Assembly (NCBI RefSeq): GCF_038002965.1
Contig: NZ_JBBOOE010000001.1
Location: 2,151,001-2,215,000, forward strand
DNA length: 64,000 nucleotides
Source: Robertmurraya sp. FSL R5-0851
Lineage (GTDB): Bacteria; Bacillota; Bacilli; Bacillales; Cytobacillaceae
Direction of reading: 5' to 3'
The position numbers were made by a program, and so were the translations under genes. The notes under the pieces were generated by a model. The model worked only from the letters and a program-made list of their open reading frames with translations, did not search any database and was not told the origin of the DNA. This document shows, one piece after another, positions 26,786 to 35,627 of the stretch. Position 1 is the first letter of the stretch. Each line of letters opens with the position of its first letter.

Positions 26786-27688
26786 ATGGAGCTTCGACAA
26801 TTGCGATATTTTATAGAAGTAGCCGAGCGGGAACATATGACGGAAGCAGCCGATAACTTAAACGTGGCACAATCAGCGGTGAGCTATCAAATTACCAAGT
26901 TAGAAGAGGAGTTAGGGGTCAAGCTACTCGAACGCGTGGGGAGAAACATTAAGGTTACACAGATTGGGTATATCTTTTTGAAGTATGTCAAAAGCTCCTT
27001 AAAAAAACTGGATGAAGCAAAAGAAAAAATAGACGAGTTTCTAGACCCACAAGCCGGAACGATTAAAATTGGTTATCCGACCAGCCTTGCCCGGTACTGG
27101 CTTCCAACAGTGATTTCTGCCTATAAGAATGATTTTCCCAATGTATCCTTCCATCTGCGTCAAGGATCGTATGCTAACTTAATCGATGCTGTGAAAAATG
27201 GGGAAATTGATTTAGCTTTTCTTGGGCCTGTCCCAACGAATGATCCCGACTTAGAAACAAAGATTTTATTTATGGAAAACATTGTGGCCTTGCTGCCTTC
27301 TCTCCACCCATTGGCAGAGAAAGTGCGGATTCCTTTAAGTGATTTGCGAAACGATAAATTCGTGTTATTTCCTAAAGGCTATGTTCTTAGAAAACTTGCC
27401 GTAGAGGCGTGTCGAGAAGCAGGATTTGAACCGGAGATTACAACTGAAGGCGAGGATATGGACGCGCTAAAAGGACTCGTTTCCGCCGGAATCGGCGTTA
27501 GTTTATTACCAGAGAGCACGTTCTATGACTCTACTCCCCGATTCACGGTCAAAATACCGATCGAAACACCGAAAGCGAGGCGGACGGTTGGGGTTATTAT
27601 TCCGAAACATCGCGAACTGGCACCAGCTGAGAGAAATTTTTATCAGTTTTTGATTCAGTTTTTTAATCGGTTGGAGCAGTATAAATAG
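26786..27688 (+). CDS. gltC: LysR-family transcriptional activator of glutamate synthase
   Basis: A 300-residue LysR protein. The HTH lies at about residues 1-60 (MELRQLRYFIEVAEREHMTEAADNLNVAQSAVSYQ), and the effector domain contains IKIGYPTSLARYWLPTVISAYK, IDLAFLGPVPTNDPD and the C-terminal ELAPAERNFYQFLIQFFNRLEQY. These long stretches closely match what I recall of B. subtilis GltC, and the divergent position beside gltB is the same. GltC activates gltAB in response to 2-oxoglutarate and is held back by glutamate dehydrogenase. Confidence 0.95.
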   Translation: MELRQLRYFIEVAEREHMTEAADNLNVAQSAVSYQITKLEEELGVKLLERVGRNIKVTQIGYIFLKYVKSSLKKLDEAKEKIDEFLDPQAGTIKIGYPTSLARYWLPTVISAYKNDFPNVSFHLRQGSYANLIDAVKNGEIDLAFLGPVPTNDPDLETKILFMENIVALLPSLHPLAEKVRIPLSDLRNDKFVLFPKGYVLRKLAVEACREAGFEPEITTEGEDMDALKGLVSAGIGVSLLPESTFYDSTPRFTVKIPIETPKARRTVGVIIPKHRELAPAERNFYQFLIQFFNRLEQYK

Positions 27689-27700
27689 AAGTTTATTAAC

Positions 27701-27743
27701 AAAAAGTACTGGCCGAAATTATATTTGGCCAGTACTTTTTGTT
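27701..27743 (+). terminator. Terminator of gltC
   Basis: AAAAAGTACTGGCC / GGCCAGTACTTTTT, a 14-bp perfect stem with a 12-nt loop. Confidence 0.92.
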
Positions 27744-27869
27744 GAATTTATCATAGCAAATTTGTGTTTGTTTCATCTTCAGTCAATTAGAAATCACTAA
27801 TAATCTCCTATAATAAAAACTTCTTCTCTTCAGAAGTTTCCTCTGCGCTTTCGTTAAAAAACAAAATAA

Positions 27870-28934
27870 TTACTTTGAAGACATTAATTTCCTCTCGCCT
27901 ATCTCCTTAAGACCTCCACGAATGAACAGCAATACGGCAAGCCATGAAGTAGCCATTAAGATGACATGTCCAAACGGAAACATTCCTGGAATCTTTGTGT
28001 CCCAAAGAGCATGTATACCCACGACTAAGATAAACACTTGTAAAAATTGATAATGAAATAACATGTTAAAACGGAAAGGTTGATCCTTTTGTACTCGACA
28101 GAACGCAGCACCGGTCAAAGCAGCCCATGCCACATGTCCACCTGGAGCATAGAACCCTCTTAATAGGATCGTTCCATACAGACTTGTTGCATCTCCCGAA
28201 AGCAGTGCTCTGAGTGCGTACCCAGCCGTTTCAAAAGCGGCAAAACCTGCTCCAACTGCTGCACCAATAAGCAGTCCGTTTAAAATATATTTGTACCTTC
28301 TGTAGTGAACAAACGTAATCACTATGATTGTTTTCGCAAGCTCCTCAATAATTCCAATGGTAATCGGAGTGATGTTGTTTTTCAAAATATCGAAAAACAC
28401 GAGTGCGATTAACATGGAGAGAATGCCACCAACTAACACCACATACATCACACGGTAAATCGCAATATTCTGGGGTACATTCATTTCCCAAAAGAAAATT
28501 AACGTGGTCAACGGAACCCCAAATGCCCCAACAATAATCAGTCCAGGTAAAAAGTTCGCATTTCCAAAGTAACTTGCACCTATGTAAAATCCAGCAAAAA
28601 CAAGTAGTGCAATGATGAATAACCGAGCAAATAGCCAAGGCTTAGGCCATGTATCTTTTACTTCTGATATTTTGGGTGTTGTAAGTGCTGTTCCAACAAT
28701 AAACAGTCGTTCCGCTTCTAGTTCACTATGATCAGCAAAAACACGGGAAAAGATATTGACGAATTTTGGTTCAACCGACCGTTCCACCTTTGGAACAACA
28801 TTTACATAATTGGCAAATTCATAAAAAAAGCTGTTTTCATCCTGTGGTGTATTCATTTTAAGGAACTTTTCACCACAGCTTAAGCAGAACTTCGAACCAG
28901 TTGGATTGGCGTAATCACATTGTGAACATTTCAA
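27870..28934 (-). CDS. PrsW-family intramembrane protease with N-terminal zinc ribbon
   Basis: A 354-residue protein. Residues 3-20 are a zinc ribbon (CSQC ... CLSC). A hydrophilic linker then leads to about eight membrane helices. PrsW motifs are visible: Glu-Glu at 197-198 followed by AKTII, FAAFETAGY at about 231-239, GGHVAW around His267 and HALWDT near 312. PrsW of B. subtilis cleaves anti-sigma factor RsiW under envelope stress. This one lacks a nearby anti-sigma gene and may have another target. The zinc ribbon may bind partner proteins. Confidence 0.88.
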   Translation of the reverse strand: MKCSQCDYANPTGSKFCLSCGEKFLKMNTPQDENSFFYEFANYVNVVPKVERSVEPKFVNIFSRVFADHSELEAERLFIVGTALTTPKISEVKDTWPKPWLFARLFIIALLVFAGFYIGASYFGNANFLPGLIIVGAFGVPLTTLIFFWEMNVPQNIAIYRVMYVVLVGGILSMLIALVFFDILKNNITPITIGIIEELAKTIIVITFVHYRRYKYILNGLLIGAAVGAGFAAFETAGYALRALLSGDATSLYGTILLRGFYAPGGHVAWAALTGAAFCRVQKDQPFRFNMLFHYQFLQVFILVVGIHALWDTKIPGMFPFGHVILMATSWLAVLLFIRGGLKEIGERKLMSSK

Positions 28935-29288
28935 AAAGTCCCACCTCTGTCAATTTATGTAGCATGGTACAAATATCAAATAGCTCTCATGGGGTAAAAG
29001 GATATCAACAAAGAGTATGTCCCAGAATTGGGAAATTATTTATTTTTTCAAGACGACCACGCTCAAGTTTTCCTATAAAAATTGAATCATTAAGTAGTTT
29101 ACTTTCCGTTTTGAAAAAATGAATACTTATAACAAATTGCATATGCTGTTTCGGTAATGTATTATTGCTACATTAAAGCTTCAATTAACGTATAAAAACG
29201 CATGGACAGAATGTTCATCCACGCGTTTTACATTTTCTGATATTTACCTGTTTAACCAATCCCCTGATACATTAATTACTAACACACT
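28935..29288. other. Intergenic region, no gene seen
   Basis: About 350 AT-rich bases upstream of the PrsW gene. AACGTATAAAAACGCATGGACAG...CATCCACGCGTTTTAC near 29190-29232 contains an AAAACGC(ATG)GA/TCC(A)CGCGTTTT dyad that could be a terminator-like hairpin. No supported reading frame. Confidence 0.4.
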
Positions 29289-29548
29289 CGGACAAGAACT
29301 TTAGAGAATGGCAGTTTCTTGTCTAAATAACTACCTTTTTCGGACAAGAGCCTTTGAGAATGACAGTATCCTGTCTGAATACCTGCCTCATTCGGACATG
29401 AGGAATCAATAATAGCATTACTCTGTCTAAATGCACTCCTCATTTGAACAAGAACTTTAGGGAATGTCGCTAACTTGTCTGAATAGCTACCTCATTCGGA
29501 CAAAAGCCTTTGGAAATGGCACTATATTGTCTGAATGCCAGCCCCTTT
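29289..29548. repeat. Five tandem 52-bp degenerate repeats with hairpin arms
   Basis: Units begin exactly at 29289, 29341, 29393, 29445 and 29497. Each starts with CGGACAAGAG or a variant, has TTTGAGAATGGCA in the middle, then TTGTCTGAAT, and ends CTACCTCATT. In each unit the GGACAAGA-type and TCTTGTCT-type arms are inverted, so each can form a small hairpin. No spacers are present, so this is not a CRISPR array. Confidence 0.88.
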
Positions 29549-29617
29549 CGCGTTCACCATACTTTTTGATATGTTGTGTGCATACATTAATTGCGTCTTT
29601 ATTCTTTAGTAAGTTGC

Positions 29618-29760
29618 ATGTCGTTTCTACCTACCCGATTCGGTATTTCGGCCGGAGCTACAGCAGGTATCATGTTTGTTTCTACTCTATGGGATGCCAT
29701 AAATGATCCAATTATCAATACCATGTTAGGAATCGTTAGTCAGTTGACTACTTCTTCCAC
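29618..29760 (+). pseudogene. Remnant of a GPH/MFS-type sugar symporter
   Basis: A short stretch reads FLPTRFGISAGATAGIMFVS then TLWDAINDPIINTMLGIV. The WDxINDPIxxxMxG pattern is the conserved first cytoplasmic loop of glycoside-pentoside-hexuronide symporters; the intact homologue at 52776-54209 has RFWDMINDPMMGAI. No more of the protein is recognisable, so this is a ~45-codon relic. Confidence 0.55.
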
Positions 29761-29931
29761 TACTTTTCCTAAAGCTACTGACTACCGTAAACAGAATAGT
29801 AGATTATTATAAAAGCAATTATACGTAAGTCACTTATAAAAAAACATAAAGAGGAAGCAGGAGAATCGTCTCCATGCTTCCCGGGCTAATTGCTAATCTA
29901 ACTTATGCTATAACTTGGTACGGTTTTGTTT

Positions 29932-30483
29932 TTAACTTAATTGCATGGTTGTTATACAAGTACCGTCATTCTCAAAAGTAGATATTTCGGATTCTACTAC
30001 TTTTCCATGATGTTCAATTTTTACTTTATAAATTTGATCACGCGGAAGCCATAGATCGAAAAATCCATTACTTTGAGAGACCACTTCTCCATCTAATATT
30101 ACATTGCCGTCCTTATCTTCAATAAATACATCAAATGTTTCTTCAACCAGTTCACCTTGACAACCTGTCAAGCTATGATTCGTTCAAGGATGAGTTTCAT
30201 TTAGGTAAGGAGCAATAGAAACAAAAAATTCATCTTCGGGCAAGTCGTAGATTTCCTCATCTCCATCACTTTTCTTCACAATCAGATGTTCAGAAGTAAT
30301 GGAAGCAGACTCGTTTTTGATTTTTCCTAGACTATAATCACTCACCAATTCTTTGATCTGTTCAATTTCATTTTCTTTTAAAGAAGAAGCTTCCTCATTT
30401 GTGCCAGCATTATTACATCCAATCAATACCGCAATGGTTAGTAGGATCGCTAGATAGATTTTGATCTTCAATGATTGTTTCAC
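29932..30483 (-). CDS. cueP: CueP-family copper-binding lipoprotein with an in-frame TGA at a conserved cysteine codon
   Basis: If TGA at 30186-30184 is read through, one frame of 183 residues results. It has a signal peptide with lipobox LIGC (Cys23), then the CueP domain (VSDYSLGKIKNESASITSEH, DLPEDEFFVSIAPYLNETHP). The TGA follows, then TNHSLTGCQGE, FFDLWLPRDQIYKV and the C-terminal FENDGTCITTMQ. CueP binds copper outside the cytoplasmic membrane and helps copper tolerance. The TGA replaces the first of three conserved cysteines, exactly 8 residues before the second. Either this is selenocysteine, supported by the hairpin at 30156-30172, or a nonsense mutation leaving a broken gene. Confidence 0.72.
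30156..30172 (-). promoter_or_regulatory. SECIS-like hairpin downstream of the cueP TGA
   Basis: Minus-strand CTTGACA-GGT-TGTCAAG is a perfect 7-bp stem with a GGT loop, starting 11 nt after the TGA. The E. coli fdhF SECIS minihelix is also 17 nt, also begins 11 nt after its UGA and also has GG(U) in its loop. Ours lacks the bulged U of fdhF. The hairpin is inside codons for a conserved peptide (LTGCQG), so chance is possible. Confidence 0.35.
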
Positions 30484-30574
30484 GCCCTTTCTATACGGAT
30501 TGATTATATCATCCTACTCTCATTTATGGATAAGTACGGTGGCATTCGACACAATATCTACATTTTTTAGAAAT

Positions 30575-30852
30575 CTATAATTAGTTGAAGATTCCCGCAT
30601 CTAGGAACAAGGGGGCCGTACTTTTATCGGTTTGGGGATCGGCTTATGCACCCAAGTTAAAAATTAGTCGGAGAAATTCCGCTTAATTAATAATTATGAT
30701 AAAAAAATCTTAAAATAGAGGGAGGGATTCCGCCTATTGGCTCGAAAAAGTCAAAAAGGAGCGATTTTTCTTTGCATAAGCGGAAAACCTCCCCTTATTT
30801 CCCCAAATACGAGCCTCTCTTCTGCATCTAACCGGAAAACTCCGCTTATTTT
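30575..30852. repeat. Dispersed imperfect palindromes of the CGGAAAACTCCGCTTATT type
   Basis: At least four units lie at about 30666-30687, 30717-30738, 30777-30799 and 30829-30850. Each has a GCGGAA-like arm, a short AAATT or AAAC centre and a TTCCGC or TCCGCT arm followed by TTATT. More degraded copies lie at 30575-30650. Spacing is roughly 51-60 bp. Similar intergenic palindromes are common in some Bacillus genomes. No gene is seen in 30484-30984. Confidence 0.6.
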
Positions 30853-30984
30853 ACCTTTCCTTGCTATTAAGACAAACATCCTATTTAAAAAGGATTTCGA
30901 TAATCTTCATCGCACTATAATCAGATTTATCTAGTGTTTATTGGAAATACTAAAATTGGATGGCAATATGAAGGAGGGACATTC

Positions 30985-31131
30985 ATGCAACAAAATCAAC
31001 AAGCTAAAGCGATTAGCAAGCCTGAATTTGCTGGAACAGATGCACAAAAAGTGAAAGAGGAAATAAAAAGTGATGTTAGACAAGGAAAAGGTGCCATGAC
31101 CTCTCGAGAGGCAGGAGCCATGCAAGATTAA
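30985..31131 (+). CDS. Small spore-type protein, gamma-SASP-like
   Basis: A 48-residue hydrophilic, Gln/Lys/Ala-rich protein (MQQNQQAKAISKPEFAGTDA, then QKVKEE). The EFAGTDAQKV core resembles the EFASETNAQQV repeat of gamma-type small acid-soluble spore proteins, which serve as amino acid stores in spores. The match is short, so the family is tentative. ATG 30985 has an ideal AAGGAGGG 6-7 nt upstream and the gene ends in a strong terminator, so the gene itself is well supported. Confidence 0.6.
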   Translation: MQQNQQAKAISKPEFAGTDAQKVKEEIKSDVRQGKGAMTSREAGAMQD

Positions 31132-31161
31132 GAACGCTTTGAATCGACTAAATTGATAAAA

Positions 31162-31193
31162 AAGGGACTCTATTAAGCTTAGATAGAGTCCCT
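31162..31193. terminator. Bidirectional terminator
   Basis: AGGGACTCTAT / ATAGAGTCCCT with a 9-nt loop and A/T flanks, between the small spore-type gene and scoB. Confidence 0.88.
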
Positions 31194-31211
31194 CCCTTTA
31201 TTTTTATCTAT

Positions 31212-31871
31212 CTAATACGCATGACTCATCACTTCATCCGAAACAATCAACTCCGGCTCGGTCGAGTCAATCACATCCTGTACACTATAGCCTTGTGCCA
31301 CTTCCACCAGTTTTAATCCATCCTTCGTTACATCAATCACTGCACGATCGGTGATAATTCGATCCACTACCTGTTGGCCAGTTAAAGGCAACGAACATTT
31401 TTTTAAAATTTTGGGCTCCCCTGCCTTGTTCACATGCTCCATGATAACAATAATCCTTTTGGCTCCATGAACTAAGTCCATCGCTCCACCCATGCCTTTA
31501 ATCATTTTCCCCGGTATCATCCAGTTGGCTAAATCACCGTTTTCGGAAACCTCCATCCCACCTAAGATGGCTAAATCGATATGCCCCCCACGGATCATGG
31601 CGAATGATTCTGCATTACTAAAGAAACTGGCCCCTTGGATGGCCGTCACCGTTTCTTTTCCGGCGTTAATTAGATCTGGATCTACCTCTTCATTCATTGG
31701 ATAAGGACCAATCCCTAGTAACCCATTCTCTGATTGTAAAACAACTTGTTTATTTTCAGAAAGATAGTTTGCAACCATCGTTGGCATTCCAATTCCAAGG
31801 TTTACGTAGAAACCATCTTGAATTTCTTTTTCCGCTCTTTGTGCAATTTGTATTCTTACGTTTTTCGTCAT
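31212..31871 (-). CDS. scoB: 3-oxoacid CoA-transferase subunit B
   Basis: A 219-residue beta subunit of a succinyl-CoA:acetoacetate-type CoA transferase. Visible are [13 protein letters not shown] and the catalytic Glu in [13 protein letters not shown], through which CoA is passed as a glutamyl thioester, plus [14 protein letters not shown]. Together with subunit A it activates acetoacetate. It follows scoA by 19 nt in the operon thiolase-scoA-scoB. Confidence 0.94.
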   Translation of the reverse strand: MTKNVRIQIAQRAEKEIQDGFYVNLGIGMPTMVANYLSENKQVVLQSENGLLGIGPYPMNEEVDPDLINAGKETVTAIQGASFFSNAESFAMIRGGHIDLAILGGMEVSENGDLANWMIPGKMIKGMGGAMDLVHGAKRIIVIMEHVNKAGEPKILKKCSLPLTGQQVVDRIITDRAVIDVTKDGLKLVEVAQGYSVQDVIDSTEPELIVSDEVMSHAY

Positions 31872-31890
31872 CTTTGTCCCCTCCTCTATG

Positions 31891-32580
31891 TTATGCTTGA
31901 ACCGTAAGTCGTTCGATTCTCTTTTCCTGTTTCCCTACGATAAGTCCTTGAACATAAATACTTGGTGTATGAATTTGATCGGGATCTAGTTCTCCAACTT
32001 CTACAATTTCCTCTACCTCAGCAATCGTTATTTTCCCTGCTGCCGCCATCATAGGATTGAAGTTTTGAGCCGTTTTCCGATAAATCACATTGCCCATCTT
32101 ATCTGCTTTCCACGCTTTTATTAAACTAAAATCCGCCGTTAGAGCCTCTTCTAGTAAATATTCCTTCCCATGAAATTCACTTGTTTCTCTTCCTTCTGCA
32201 ATAGGTGTGCCCACTCCAGCTGGTGTATAAAAAGCAGGAATACCGGCTCCACCAGCCCGAATTTTCTCAGCTAAAGATCCTTGTGGCGTTAGTTGTACCT
32301 CTAATTCTCCGCTTAGTACTTGTCTTTCAAACTCTTTATTTTCACCCACATACGACGAAATCATCTTTTTGATTTGTTTATTTTGGAGTAAAAGTCCAAG
32401 TCCCCAATCATCTACACCACAGTTGTTTGAAATGACCGTTAAATCTTTCACGTTCTTCTCACAAAGAGCTTTGATGAGGTTCTCTGGTATTCCCACCAGT
32501 CCAAATCCCCCAACCATAAGCGTCATCCCGTCTCTAATGTCTTGTACCGCTTCTTCAAAACTAGTAAAAATCTTTTTCAT
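31891..32580 (-). CDS. scoA: 3-oxoacid CoA-transferase subunit A
   Basis: A 229-residue alpha subunit with the glycine-rich CoA site [15 protein letters not shown] near the start and [16 protein letters not shown] in the middle. I start at ATG 32580 because GAGGTG lies 7 nt upstream within the end of the thiolase gene and the protein then begins [15 protein letters not shown] as usual. It nearly abuts the thiolase stop, indicating translational coupling. Confidence 0.94.
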   Translation of the reverse strand: MKKIFTSFEEAVQDIRDGMTLMVGGFGLVGIPENLIKALCEKNVKDLTVISNNCGVDDWGLGLLLQNKQIKKMISSYVGENKEFERQVLSGELEVQLTPQGSLAEKIRAGGAGIPAFYTPAGVGTPIAEGRETSEFHGKEYLLEEALTADFSLIKAWKADKMGNVIYRKTAQNFNPMMAAAGKITIAEVEEIVEVGELDPDQIHTPSIYVQGLIVGKQEKRIERLTVQA

Positions 32581-32581
32581 G

Positions 32582-33791
32582 TCATTGCACCTCTTTTTCA
32601 TAGTTTTCTATAATCGTTGAAACTCCCTGGCCACCACCGATGCATAACGTCGCTAAGCCATATTTTCCGTTTCTTCTTTTTAATTCATGAATCAAGGTCG
32701 TAAGAATTCTTGCCCCACTGGCTCCAATTGGGTGTCCTAAGGCAATGGCTCCACCATTTACATTGATTTGATTCTTTGAAAATTGAAGCTCTTTTCCAAC
32801 TGCAAGCGCCTGTGCCGCAAATGCTTCATTGGCTTCAATTAAATCTAGGTCATTGATGCTAAGACCTGCTTTACGCAAGGCTTTTTTCGTGGCTGGAACT
32901 GGACCGATTCCCATCACACTTGGGTCTACTGCGGCACTGGCATTAGCACGAATCGTAACTAGTGGTTTAATACCAAGTTCTCTCGCCTTACGAAGACTCA
33001 TCATGAGAACCGCAGCAGCTCCATCATTAATTCCTGAAGCATTCCCTGCCGTTACACGACCATCCTTTTTAAATGCCGCCCTTAGCTTACCTAGTTTCTC
33101 TACTGTGGTTCCCCGCTTCACGTATTCGTCCGTATCAAAAATAATGGGCTCTCCTTTACGTTGCGGTATTTCAACAGCGACTATTTCATCCTTGAATTTC
33201 CCTTCGTGTATGGCTTTTACTGCTTTTTCTTGACTCCAGGCGGCAAATTCATCTTGCTCTTGACGCGTCAATTCATATTGGTCACAAAGATTTTCTGCTG
33301 TAATTCCCATATGATAATCATTAAACGCACACCACAAACCATCATGAATCATACTGTCTATCAGCTTTTTATCTCCCATTCGGAATCCGTCTCTTGCTTC
33401 CATAGATAAGTAAGGTGCTTGACTCATATTTTCCATTCCGCCAGCCACCACGATTTCGGAATCTCCTGTTAAAATCGCTTGAGTTGCTAAATGGACCGCC
33501 TTTAATCCTGATCCACACACTTTATTTAACGTAAAAGCAGACACATGCTCAGGAAGCCCTGCAAGAATAGCTGACTGTCGAGCTGGGTTCTGGCCCAGTC
33601 CTGCTTGAAGCACATTCCCCATGATCACTTCATCGATTTGTTCCCCTCGAACTCCCACCTGGTCAAGAACCGCTTTGATCACCTGAGAACCTAATTGGAC
33701 CGCACTAACGTTTTTTAAACTACCACCAAATTGACCGATCGGCGTCCTTAAAGCGCTTACAATTACAACCTCGTTGTTGTTATCTATCCAT
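32582..33791 (-). pseudogene. Acetyl-CoA acetyltransferase (thiolase), frameshifted just after the start codon
   Basis: The enzyme would split acetoacetyl-CoA to two acetyl-CoA. The body is complete, with the nucleophile in [11 protein letters not shown], then [20 protein letters not shown] and CIGGGQG. The natural first strand [17 protein letters not shown] also lies in this frame, at about 33769-33718. But no ATG, GTG or TTG precedes that strand in frame after an upstream stop. The only well-placed start, ATG 33791 with GGGGAGG 5 nt upstream, is one base out of frame (ATGGATAGATAAC). Starting at the internal GTG 33682 would delete about 30 core residues. So it is either a real +1 mutation or a sequencing error. 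Confidence 0.75.
33748..33761 (-). promoter_or_regulatory. Candidate cre site at the start of the thiolase gene
   Basis: TGTAAGCGCTTTAA on the minus strand, one mismatch to the cre consensus, identical to the site before the GH3 gene. It lies 30-43 nt inside the gene, a position from which CcpA can act as a roadblock. Confidence 0.5.
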
Positions 33792-33927
33792 CTGCGCCTC
33801 CCCTTCTACCAATTAATCAGAATTTTTCCATTTATTATTTATTTTAAATTTACAGCATTCTCACTTATGAGTAAAATGAATAATAGTTATATGATTTATT
33901 CCAAAATAGAATAAAGTGGGGATGATG

Positions 33928-34808
33928 GTGGAATTAAAGGATCTACGATATTTTACCGAAGTAGCTTATTATGGAAGCTTTACGAAAGCAGCGGCAAGCA
34001 CCTATCTCTCACAGCCAACATTAAGCAAATCAATAAAAAAATTAGAATTAGAACTCAACGTAGAACTATTTGAACGTTCGACACGATCATTAATGTTGAC
34101 TGACACCGGAGAAATTGTCCTTCAGCAAGCTAGAAAAATATTAGGAGCCACAGATGAACTTTCCTGCTTGTTAGATGATTTAATCAACCTGCCAACCGGG
34201 AAATTAAGATTGGGATTCCCCCTTTAATTGGAACTCTTTTTTTCCCAGAAATAGCGAAAACCTGTAAACAGCAATATCCACAGGTCTCTTTAGAATTAAT
34301 TGAACGAGGAGCCAAACGAATTGAACAATTAGTAGAGGAAGGTCAAGTCGATGTAGGCATCATTGTTTTTCCCACGGACGATAGTAAATTCGATATTACT
34401 CCGTTTATCAAAGAAGAGTTCATGTTGTATACAAGTACCAAGCATCATCTTGCCACGTTAAAAGAGGTCAGCCTTCAACAACTAGCCGAAGAGAATTTTA
34501 TTGTGTTTAATCGGGAATTCGCCTTGCACGAACTAGTGATCCAAGAATGTCAGAAAGCGGGCTTTCAACCAAACATCGCTCATGAAAGTTCACAGTGCGA
34601 TTTAATTACGGAGCTGGTTGGAGCGGAGCTGGGTATTACATTACTACCAAAATCCATCTATAGAAAAATGGATCACAACACTATTCAAATGATTAAATTA
34701 ACCTCTCCACCGATGTGGGAGCTTGGATTTATCACGAAAAAAGACAGATATCAATCTTTCGCCGTAAGGGCTCTATTGAAGGTTGTAAATGAAAAAGAAA
34801 ACACATAA
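33928..34808 (+). pseudogene. LysR-family regulator with an internal frameshift
   Basis: The DNA-binding half reads ELKDLRYFTEVAYYGSFTKA...LSQPTLSKSIKKLELEL and continues to GKLRLGF. It then stops at TAA 34225-34227. Restoring one G in GGG at 34212-34214 gives GIPPLIGTLFFPEIAKT and the rest of the effector domain down to 34808. About 293 residues would result. It is divergent from the thiolase-scoAB operon and probably regulates it. The first-codon choice between GTG 33916, ATG 33925 and GTG 33928 is open. Confidence 0.8.
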
Positions 34809-34892
34809 CCAAACGAACGGAAAAAAGCTCGAAATCATTCGAGCTTTCCACGCGTAGAATCTGCCCACATGTTAACGGGACTTAGTGGGGAA

Positions 34893-35546
34893 CTAGTCTT
34901 TTCTCAAACGCCCCTGATAATCCCGCTCAATCCCCTCTTTCCAACTTCGGTCGATTTTCTTCCCGCTACGAAGTTTTATTACAGCCTCACTTACCATTTC
35001 ATAATTTAATTGTGTTCCCTTGTTGTCGGCATGGTATTCTACCGCGAAGTCTTGTTCAATTCCAAACTGTTCGGCGGTTGCGATGGCATCAATATTTGCC
35101 CCTAGAAACATAAATTCCCATCCATATTTCTCTTTTTGATGTGTAATCATTTTCTTGATTTTTTCAGGAGTAAATTCACGACTAGCATTTTCCATTCCAT
35201 CGGTGGTAATGACGAATAGGACTTGATTCGCTCGCTCATCTGCACTTGTGTGTTTTTGTACATTCACGATTTTTTGGATAGAAAATCCAATTGCATCCAG
35301 TAAGGCCGTTGTCCCTGCTACCTCATAGTCACGCTCCGTAATAGAAGAGATGCCTTTTACGTTGATTCGATCATGTAGGAGTTCATACTGATGGTTGAAT
35401 AATATCGTCGTAACAAAAGCTTCCCCTTCTGCTTTTTTCTGTTTGTTTAGCATGGAATTATAGCCACCGATTGTATCCTTTTCGAGTCCAGCCATGGAAC
35501 CACTTTTATCTAGGATAAACACCACTTCTGTTACATTCTTTTTCAT
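34893..35546 (-). CDS. vWA-domain protein paired with a macro-domain protein
   Basis: A 217-residue cytosolic von Willebrand factor A domain. The MIDAS metal motif DKSGSM is at residues 13-18, with the second Thr in GTTALLDAIG and the Asp in VITTDGMENAS. The C-terminus is short and basic (GKKIDRSWKEGIERDYQGRL). No membrane anchor. It lies 82 nt after the macro-domain gene on the same strand. vWA domains usually scaffold metal-dependent protein contacts. The partner is unknown, but the neighbour is the obvious candidate. Confidence 0.85.
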   Translation of the reverse strand: MKKNVTEVVFILDKSGSMAGLEKDTIGGYNSMLNKQKKAEGEAFVTTILFNHQYELLHDRINVKGISSITERDYEVAGTTALLDAIGFSIQKIVNVQKHTSADERANQVLFVITTDGMENASREFTPEKIKKMITHQKEKYGWEFMFLGANIDAIATAEQFGIEQDFAVEYHADNKGTQLNYEMVSEAVIKLRSGKKIDRSWKEGIERDYQGRLRKD

Positions 35547-35627
35547 TCTTGAAATCCTCCACTTCCTTTATTTATACATGTAGGATATCAAGATTGGAAA
35601 AAGAAAAGGTCGCTTCAAAAGCGACAT

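Noticed and set aside
29289..29548. CRISPR array
   Set aside because: The 52-bp units are directly adjacent with no unique spacers, the units are degenerate, and no cas gene is in the window.
33682..33684. GTG at 33682 as the thiolase start
   Set aside because: It would remove the first core strand and has no ribosome binding site. The missing strand is present in the same frame upstream.
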